12,254 nt of DNA from Proteobacteria bacterium UBA1278 (GTDB lineage Bacteria; Pseudomonadota; Gammaproteobacteria; Comchoanobacterales; Comchoanobacteraceae): contig DBUY01000036.1 of NCBI GenBank assembly GCA_002308435.1, forward strand, positions 14,020 through 26,273, in the 5' to 3' direction. Every line of letters begins with the position of its first letter. The stretch's first letter is position 1. The notes under the pieces were generated by a model. It had not been told where the DNA came from and made no database searches. It worked only from the letters and a program-made list of their open reading frames with translations. This document shows positions 7,284 through 12,254 of this stretch, one piece after another. The translations under genes and the position numbers were made by a program.

Positions 7284-7967
7284 TTAATATTTTTTGAACC
7301 TGATGATGACGCCACCATCATTGAATAAAGTTGGTGACTGACTCTCGTCATGCACTTCGATGACGCTATTTTTGAGTACCGAGAACCACGCTCCCGGATC
7401 CGCTATTTTAGGTATCGCATCCTCATTAAGTGCCGAAATGAATGATGGTGTTTTGATAATCTCATCTGATACAGAGATACTGACTCTAGCAATACTTGGT
7501 TTAGATTTTTGCATTGCAACGACTAATCTTGAGGCTTGTCTTTGTGCCACTAGATCGCCAGGTAATGATTTTTTATTGTCTTCAGGCTCATCTTGGGCGG
7601 ATACTGTTGGGTAAAACCCAGTCAGTTGCATGTACTCGATTCGATAAAAACTCAGGAACTGTGATAAGTACTTCGCCGTATCTTGGCCTTGTTTTGTGAG
7701 ATTGTCAGTTCGAGTGATGAATAAGGATTTCCAGGGCACTATTACGTAATATGTCTCCCCATTTCGGTATACTGACACACCCCTGCTCGCGATTTCTTTA
7801 TGCGACTGTGCGAATGCTTTTTTATCGATTGAGATCTCATCAGGCGTGTACTGTGATAATAGAAAAAAACGGTTTTTAGTTGATCGCCCAGCACTTGCTT
7901 GCGCCACAAGGTCACACATTGATAAACTGATCATACTTAGCCAGCACAACACGGTTACTATTTGCAT
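7284..7967 (-). CDS. icmN: IcmN/DotK-like exported protein with degenerate OmpA-like domain
   Basis: A 227-residue exported protein lying between icmO and icmM, where Legionella has IcmN/DotK, an OmpA-family lipoprotein of the outer-membrane complex. The N-terminus is hydrophobic (about 2-17) and followed by SLSMCDL with Cys18, an imperfect lipobox because Met occupies -1. An alternative signal peptidase I site (ASA before Gly27) is also present. The C-terminal half (about 100-227) has an OmpA-like pattern: a Leu-rich helix, YMQLTGFYP, and a helix LVAQRQASRLVVAM, but without the classical Asp/Arg peptidoglycan signature in full. Legionella IcmN is about 189 residues. A GGAAGG site sits close upstream of the ATG, 15 bp after the icmO stop. 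Identification rests on position plus this fold-like pattern. Confidence 0.8.
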   Translation of the reverse strand: MQIVTVLCWLSMISLSMCDLVAQASAGRSTKNRFFLLSQYTPDEISIDKKAFAQSHKEIASRGVSVYRNGETYYVIVPWKSLFITRTDNLTKQGQDTAKYLSQFLSFYRIEYMQLTGFYPTVSAQDEPEDNKKSLPGDLVAQRQASRLVVAMQKSKPSIARVSISVSDEIIKTPSFISALNEDAIPKIADPGAWFSVLKNSVIEVHDESQSPTLFNDGGVIIRFKKY

Positions 7968-7982
7968 GTTTCCTTCCCTCCT

Positions 7983-10451
7983 CTAGTCTGTGGTTATGTC
8001 ATTGATGACATGATCTATACGCTTTTGCAAGTTTCCTAGATCGATTAGTTCACTCTGTCTGTATAATGTTTTCTCTTCTATTTTTGCGAGCGTTTCGTTG
8101 ATGTCTGCATCTGCATCATCCTTACCACGCCCAAGACTTCTGAGTATGAAGGCACCCTGGTGTCGTAGTTGAACACGATCCACTAACGGCATCTCATATA
8201 GTTCGATATTATCAGTGACCGCTAAGTTGTTTTTCTCTTGTGCTGTCAATATGACTTTGGAGGTGATGTTGATGTAGTGATCATGCTTAGCATCTTCAAG
8301 TCGAATCTGTTCTTTTTTACTTTCTTCATCGGTGATTTCCATAATTTCTTTCACCTGTGGCGGCACCTGTACTGGTTCAGTTTTTAGCTGTTCTGTTTCA
8401 GAATTTGCATCGATTGGCACAGCATCATCAGCCTGCTCTATTACCGCTTGATTGTCAGCCTCGCTTGCCAGCTGCTGCTTATGGACATCAAACAGCACGT
8501 TCATACCCCGATCAATTGAATCTATCATTCGTGGCTGCCTGTTTGTTGCCTCGACAATACTGTGTAGCGCTTCATCATCCTCTGCTCTGATTTCGGGAAT
8601 ACCAGATGTATTAATGAGTTGCTCGAAGTCCTCGATACTTTTGACGAGCGTGTATAGCACTTCGTCTTTTGGTATTTCTACCTTCATCAGCACATTCAAT
8701 CGCATTTCTTTTGCAGGCCCAGGGTCCATGAAAAACAAATTGGCGCGGACGATATTTGATTTAAAAAAGACGTGCGCTTCCCCGACGCCCTGTTCTTTCA
8801 AATCAAGCAAATTGATTCTTGCTCTTTTCTCAGCTTTAGCACTTTTCGAGTCCATATATGACCCGGTGAGACCTGGGTTTTGGGCGTTGAAACTTTCAAC
8901 GGCGGTGACATAGGCGTCACCTGCACTTTTCATAAAGAATTCCCAAGTATCTGTCGGATCCTCGAGTTTCATACAAATCTTGATATTGGTATTTGCGCCA
9001 ATTGATGCGGCTTCTTCTTTAGACGCCTTTTGGAATGCGGGTAAGTCCTGACCCGCAAATACCACTGAGAAACCGAGTGATCGTGCCTGAGCCGGTACAA
9101 CTGCAAATCCTTTCACTGCGTAATAACCATATTCATCGAGCACACACAAATAAGGCGTTGGACAGTTGGTCGGCTTGCGCAGAATGACGTCTTGATAGGT
9201 ACCTTCTACGGTGTCCCCTAACCCTGCTGCCATCATCGTTTTTAGTGAGGAAATTACGATTTTTCCGAGATTCGCAAGTTCATCGGGAGACTTTTCAAGT
9301 GCAGGTAGTAGAACTATGAGCACGCGCCGGTTGAGCACGACGTCTTTCATATCAACCTCTGCAAGCTTTGTTCGCATGATATGTCCATAGCTGTCTGCAA
9401 GTGATGTAAATGTTCGTGTCAACTGCATGGTGATGTAACCATGCTGCTCGTATACTTGCGATACTTGTTTGCCTTTACGCTCTTTGACGTAGCCAGGGAG
9501 GGTCAGTAGGTAATTGTGAATTGGCTGCATGATGGTCTCGGGCACATCTTCTAAGCTGATATCGAATTGACCGTCACGAATAAATACTTTGTCCGATGCC
9601 ATGGCTTCCAACCGCTCCAGACTGAAGTAGTTACGTATTGTATTGGCATCGAGGAGAATATTGCCTGCATCTCGCTCATAAACCAATATTTTGAACAGAG
9701 ATTCCACAAAGGCAATTGCTCGCCCTTTCCACATATCACCGTCACCGCCACTGCCACCTGAGTCCATCATACTCGCTACGAGGTTAGACAGCATCCCCGA
9801 CGAGCCCGAGGCGAATGGGTTCATGGTATTTGACTGTTTGTTTTCTTGCGCGCCTTGAATATCTTTAGCGCCGGTCATAAAGTTGATCAGCAAAAGGTCA
9901 TCTTCACGTCCCATGTACTTCATCATGGCAAATATTTTTGCGAAGAGTGAGTTATCCCCTTTACCGTCTACATAGATAAATCCACTGGATTGCATCAAGG
10001 CATTGTACGTGAGTGAGGTGAGGAATACGGTTTTACCCGACCCGGTTGAGCCGAAAACAAGGCAGTGCGTACGCATATCATCATCGCCGAACCACAGCTC
10101 CTCATTAGTTTTCTGCGCATTACCGAAACAATAAATACCACGGGCCTTGTAAAACTTCCCATCTGGGCGAATATCGTTGAAATCCTCTTCCTTCGAACGC
10201 ATGGGTAAACGAAATGGCAAATGTGTCTGTTGTGTCAGACTCATAATCAAGCTGCCTATAATAAAGACGAACAATAAATTTGCCAGCATTGGTAGTCCGA
10301 GCGACACAACGCCACTACAACAAATGAGTATAGATACGTTCAGCGGCTTTTTGTAGAAATCAGATATTTTCTGCCCAACGGTGCGGGTGTCCCGCAATAG
10401 ACTGGACTCTTCTAACTCTTCATTAGCGGATAAGCCACGTTGACCTTTCAT
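7983..10451 (-). CDS. icmO: IcmO/DotL, type IV coupling protein ATPase
   Basis: An 822-residue ATPase matching IcmO/DotL, the type IV coupling protein that brings effectors and their chaperones to the Dot/Icm channel. Two hydrophobic segments (about 38-52 and 54-71) anchor the N-terminus in the inner membrane. Walker A is GSTGSGKT at 134-141. Walker B is YLCVLDE at about 434-440, followed by a Gln-containing coupling-protein motif VVFAGQDLPAFQKAS near 460-475. The all-alpha domain lies between. The C-terminal tail (about 600-822) is acidic and helical. In Legionella DotL the corresponding region binds DotN/IcmJ, IcmS-IcmW and LvgA. The Legionella protein is about 783 residues, so this one is slightly longer, mostly in the tail. 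The start ATG lies 5 bp after the icmP stop. Confidence 0.97.
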   Translation of the reverse strand: MKGQRGLSANEELEESSLLRDTRTVGQKISDFYKKPLNVSILICCSGVVSLGLPMLANLLFVFIIGSLIMSLTQQTHLPFRLPMRSKEEDFNDIRPDGKFYKARGIYCFGNAQKTNEELWFGDDDMRTHCLVFGSTGSGKTVFLTSLTYNALMQSSGFIYVDGKGDNSLFAKIFAMMKYMGREDDLLLINFMTGAKDIQGAQENKQSNTMNPFASGSSGMLSNLVASMMDSGGSGGDGDMWKGRAIAFVESLFKILVYERDAGNILLDANTIRNYFSLERLEAMASDKVFIRDGQFDISLEDVPETIMQPIHNYLLTLPGYVKERKGKQVSQVYEQHGYITMQLTRTFTSLADSYGHIMRTKLAEVDMKDVVLNRRVLIVLLPALEKSPDELANLGKIVISSLKTMMAAGLGDTVEGTYQDVILRKPTNCPTPYLCVLDEYGYYAVKGFAVVPAQARSLGFSVVFAGQDLPAFQKASKEEAASIGANTNIKICMKLEDPTDTWEFFMKSAGDAYVTAVESFNAQNPGLTGSYMDSKSAKAEKRARINLLDLKEQGVGEAHVFFKSNIVRANLFFMDPGPAKEMRLNVLMKVEIPKDEVLYTLVKSIEDFEQLINTSGIPEIRAEDDEALHSIVEATNRQPRMIDSIDRGMNVLFDVHKQQLASEADNQAVIEQADDAVPIDANSETEQLKTEPVQVPPQVKEIMEITDEESKKEQIRLEDAKHDHYINITSKVILTAQEKNNLAVTDNIELYEMPLVDRVQLRHQGAFILRSLGRGKDDADADINETLAKIEEKTLYRQSELIDLGNLQKRIDHVINDITTD

Positions 10452-10456
10452 CTTGC

Positions 10457-11629
10457 TTACTGCCCTTCATCTGGTTTATAAATAATTTCGGATACGCCAA
10501 CCTCCAGTGCGGTGATTGCCTCCTCTATCATTGGAGTTTTTAGTGGCCTTCTCAGACGCTTTTCGACCTTCCAGTGGGCAAATGGCGCAGCTACTTCTGT
10601 AAAAGCGACTGCTCGTCCAACGCAATTCAGCATATACCACATGCGCCTGTCTACAATTTTCAGCCAGAGGAACTCTGCCGTTGCAATAACGCCATCGTCT
10701 CGTGCAGCTTCGAGCATTGATGCCATGGCGGGCAACAAAAACGCATGTGCGCCGACTGCTCGGGCGACTTTCATAGACTTAATGTGCTTACCAAGTAGTT
10801 GATATGACCCTGAGAAGTTCAAGTTTTTGTTGAGACTAAAACTCGATTCAGCAATCTGTCGCATCAAGGCGGCAGCCCCCTTGGTGTCATGATTTGCTTT
10901 AGCTGCGAAAATCGCAAACAAGGCAATGATATGGGGAGGAAAGTTCGCTAAATTTCCGTTCCATTGGGGCCCCATTTGCGTCACCATATATCGGTGCGCA
11001 CGCGCACGATTGACTGTCGCAACAGGCTTACCAGCAACATTACTGATATCGAGCAGGTCATTTTTTTTGGCAAACTCCATTGGCTGGGGAGACATGGCAA
11101 AATCTCCATCATTGATTGAATTCTTTAGGAGTTTTGTACCGATTACAGTAGATACCGCAGGCCAGTTGACGACTTCTTTGCGGCGGAATGATTCCATGGA
11201 GTATTTTTCATCAAAGGCACTGATTACGCCAGTCGTCTGAATGTATGTCGCAATAGCAATCCATATTGGTGTTGTGAAGACAGCGAAATAGATCCCCACT
11301 TGGCTAAGTATCGTGACCAGTTGAGTAAAACTCACGTCTGCGTAATTAATGGTTTGGATGGTATTGATCACACCTGCGAGCTGACTTGCTGCGGCGGTTA
11401 CAGGTGCTGACATTGTCACAGGCAGGATATCTGCTGCGATTTCTGCAATCAAGCCAAGAGGAAATAGCATCACGTAAGCTTGGTACGACTGGAACTGTAG
11501 TATGCCGGCTACGATTTCGATGTGGAATCTGTACCAGGCTGCACCGAGAATGACAAACAATGCCCCAAAATAATAGACGACCTCAATTCCTTGAGAATTC
11601 TGTTGTCCGTTCTGACCTTGACCCTGCAT
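10457..11629 (-). CDS. icmP: IcmP/DotM, coupling-complex protein
   Basis: A 390-residue inner-membrane protein matching IcmP/DotM, partner of IcmO/DotL in the type IV coupling complex. A Gln/Gly-rich N-terminus (1-14) is followed by hydrophobic helices at about 17-33, 50-69 and 107-130, then a large helical cytoplasmic domain (about 140-390). In Legionella this domain carries a basic patch that recognises acidic (Glu-rich) effector signals. Here Arg-rich stretches such as RRKEVVNW, NRARAHRYMV and KRLRRPLK could supply one; this is inferred. The segment NGNLANFPPHIIALFAIFAAK looks like a well-conserved family core. Length is close to the roughly 376 residues of the Legionella protein. The start ATG has AAGGA 11 bases upstream, a rather long spacing. 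A promoter lies 43-70 bp upstream. Codons near 188 contain a run of eight A. Confidence 0.96.
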   Translation of the reverse strand: MQGQGQNGQQNSQGIEVVYYFGALFVILGAAWYRFHIEIVAGILQFQSYQAYVMLFPLGLIAEIAADILPVTMSAPVTAAASQLAGVINTIQTINYADVSFTQLVTILSQVGIYFAVFTTPIWIAIATYIQTTGVISAFDEKYSMESFRRKEVVNWPAVSTVIGTKLLKNSINDGDFAMSPQPMEFAKKNDLLDISNVAGKPVATVNRARAHRYMVTQMGPQWNGNLANFPPHIIALFAIFAAKANHDTKGAAALMRQIAESSFSLNKNLNFSGSYQLLGKHIKSMKVARAVGAHAFLLPAMASMLEAARDDGVIATAEFLWLKIVDRRMWYMLNCVGRAVAFTEVAAPFAHWKVEKRLRRPLKTPMIEEAITALEVGVSEIIYKPDEGQ

Positions 11630-11671
11630 GGTATCAACGATCCTTATCTAAAGCTTACAAATACGGTTTTC

Positions 11672-11699
11672 ATTATAGCGCTTGTTCGATAATTTGCAA
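11672..11699 (-). promoter_or_regulatory. sigma-70-like promoter for icmP and following genes
   Basis: On the minus strand TTGCAA (11699-11694) is separated by 16 bp from a perfect TATAAT (11677-11672). Transcription would start near 11665, giving a leader of about 36 bases before the icmP ATG, with AAGGA (11645-11641) as ribosome-binding site. The gene to the right ends at 11771, so this is the natural head of an icmP-to-icmC transcript. An inverted repeat overlaps both hexamers. Confidence 0.6.
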
Positions 11700-11706
11700 T
11701 CGCTAT
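11675..11706. promoter_or_regulatory. operator-like inverted repeat over the icmP promoter
   Basis: The arms atagcgcttg (11675-11684) and caatcgctat (11697-11706) are inverted copies matching at 9 of 10 positions, separated by 12 bp, with centres 22 bp apart (about two helical turns). One arm covers the first three bases of the -35 hexamer and the other the first three of the -10. This is the geometry expected of a dimeric regulator's site that blocks or remodels the promoter. No T-run follows on either strand, so it is unlikely to be a terminator. I do not recognise the motif as the PmrA or CpxR box described for Legionella icm genes. Confidence 0.45.
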
Positions 11707-11770
11707 ATGCTGCAGGCCCGCTGCTCAATCTCAATCGGAAAGTATCCTCCTTTCTTCTTGATAAGTATCT

Positions 11771-12254
11771 TTAGCTATCAGAAGCATCTTTTTGCTTTTT
11801 CGCTTTCGATTTGGCAGTTGATTTTGTTGCTTTTGGGGAGGGCTTGGTTTTTTTATCTGTACCCGCTGGTTTGGACTTTTTTACGCTATCAGAATTACTG
11901 ATGGGGATCGATTCATTGACTCTTTGCTCGTTCTCCGGGCGATCGCTAGGCGTGGTGTCCATATCCTTGCCAGGTTCGGTTTTATCGCTAGTGTGGTCTT
12001 CTACTTCATTATCTTCTGACTCTGTGGGTTCTTTTTGCTCATGCTCAGTTGCTGCATCATCAGGCGTGCTTACTGCTGCATGTTCTGCTTGGCCTACCTC
12101 TGCATCTGCCTCTGTTTCTGTTGTCTCAGGCTGATCCACACCATCAGTGTTCGGCGTTGTGTCGTCACTAGTCTCTGCTTCCTCGGCATTTTCCGGTTGC
12201 TGTTTTGTTATCGATTCGGGCTCTGGCACATCCCCTGTTTTGTCGTCAGCTGTG
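11771..12254 (-). CDS. C-terminal part of a disordered acidic/Lys-tailed protein (partial)
   Basis: The frame is open through the right edge and stops at TAA (11773-11771), so about 160 C-terminal residues are visible. A GTG at 12229 could be read as a start, but the frame continues upstream with the same composition (TADDKTGDV), so I treat the gene as running off the window. The visible part has no Leu, Phe, Trp, Tyr or Cys. Most of it is rich in Glu, Asp, Thr, Pro and Ser. The last 36 residues switch to a basic tail with 13 Lys (for example STAKSKAKKQK). It should be intrinsically disordered. In Legionella the gene before icmP is icmQ, but nothing here resembles IcmQ; it could be a disordered extension of a larger protein or an unrelated gene. 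No function can be assigned. No clear terminator separates it from icmP. Confidence 0.65.
   Translation of the reverse strand, partial: TADDKTGDVPEPESITKQQPENAEEAETSDDTTPNTDGVDQPETTETEADAEVGQAEHAAVSTPDDAATEHEQKEPTESEDNEVEDHTSDKTEPGKDMDTTPSDRPENEQRVNESIPISNSDSVKKSKPAGTDKKTKPSPKATKSTAKSKAKKQKDASDS

Noticed and set aside
7260..7290. Possible terminator between icmN and icmM (AAGC-CGC-GCTT hairpin, AT-rich flank)
   Set aside because: The stem is only 4 bp and no U-run follows in the direction of transcription.
8357..8913. Plus-strand frames opposite the icmO C-terminal region
   Set aside because: Antisense shadows of a conserved coupling-protein gene with no plausible protein features.
11675..11706. 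Inverted repeat as a terminator of the upstream gene
   Set aside because: No T-run follows the stem on either strand, and it sits exactly on the promoter hexamers, so an operator reading fits better.
11771..12229. GTG at 12229 as a true start giving a complete 152-residue protein
   Set aside because: No ribosome-binding site at useful spacing stands out, and the frame stays open with the same composition to the window edge.

Overview
This window carries a contiguous run of Dot/Icm (type IVB) secretion genes, all on the minus strand. Read from right to left the order is icmP, icmO, icmN, icmM, icmL, icmK, icmE, icmG, icmC (dotM, L, K, J, I, H, G, F, E). This is the order known from the Legionella icm/dot region. 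Combined with the large decapeptide-repeat IcmE/DotG and the effector-type coupling proteins, it points to a chromosomal Dot/Icm locus of a gammaproteobacterium in the Legionellales (Legionella, Coxiella, Rickettsiella, Aquicella or Berkiella-like), not to an IncI conjugative plasmid. I cannot name the genus. G+C looks moderate (mid-40s percent by eye).

Layout. Positions 1-100 lie beyond the end of the operon. They contain no icmD on the minus strand; instead the 3' end of a possible convergent plus-strand frame runs in from the left edge. Positions 101-11629 are nine tightly packed genes, with gaps of 0-15 bp or a 1-bp overlap. The one exception is a 66-bp gap upstream of icmM, which may hold a second promoter. 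Positions 11630-11770 form an intergenic region with a good sigma-70-like promoter for icmP, overlaid by a near-perfect inverted repeat that looks like an operator. Positions 11771-12254 encode the C-terminal part of a fully disordered protein, acidic and then Lys-rich, running off the right edge. In Legionella the gene preceding icmP is icmQ.

How the genes work together. IcmO/DotL (ATPase) and IcmP/DotM form the inner-membrane coupling complex that recruits effectors. IcmL/DotI and IcmM/DotJ form an inner-membrane subcomplex. IcmG/DotF and IcmE/DotG span the inner membrane into the periplasm, and IcmE/DotG, IcmK/DotH and IcmN/DotK contribute to the outer-membrane core. IcmC/DotE is a small polytopic inner-membrane component.

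The secretion system itself is well known. The points worth a second look are the cysteine-punctuated higher-order repeat structure of IcmE, the Thr/Ser-rich insert in its putative outer-membrane antenna, the operator-like element on the icmP promoter, the bipolar disordered protein beside it, and the break in the canonical order after icmC.
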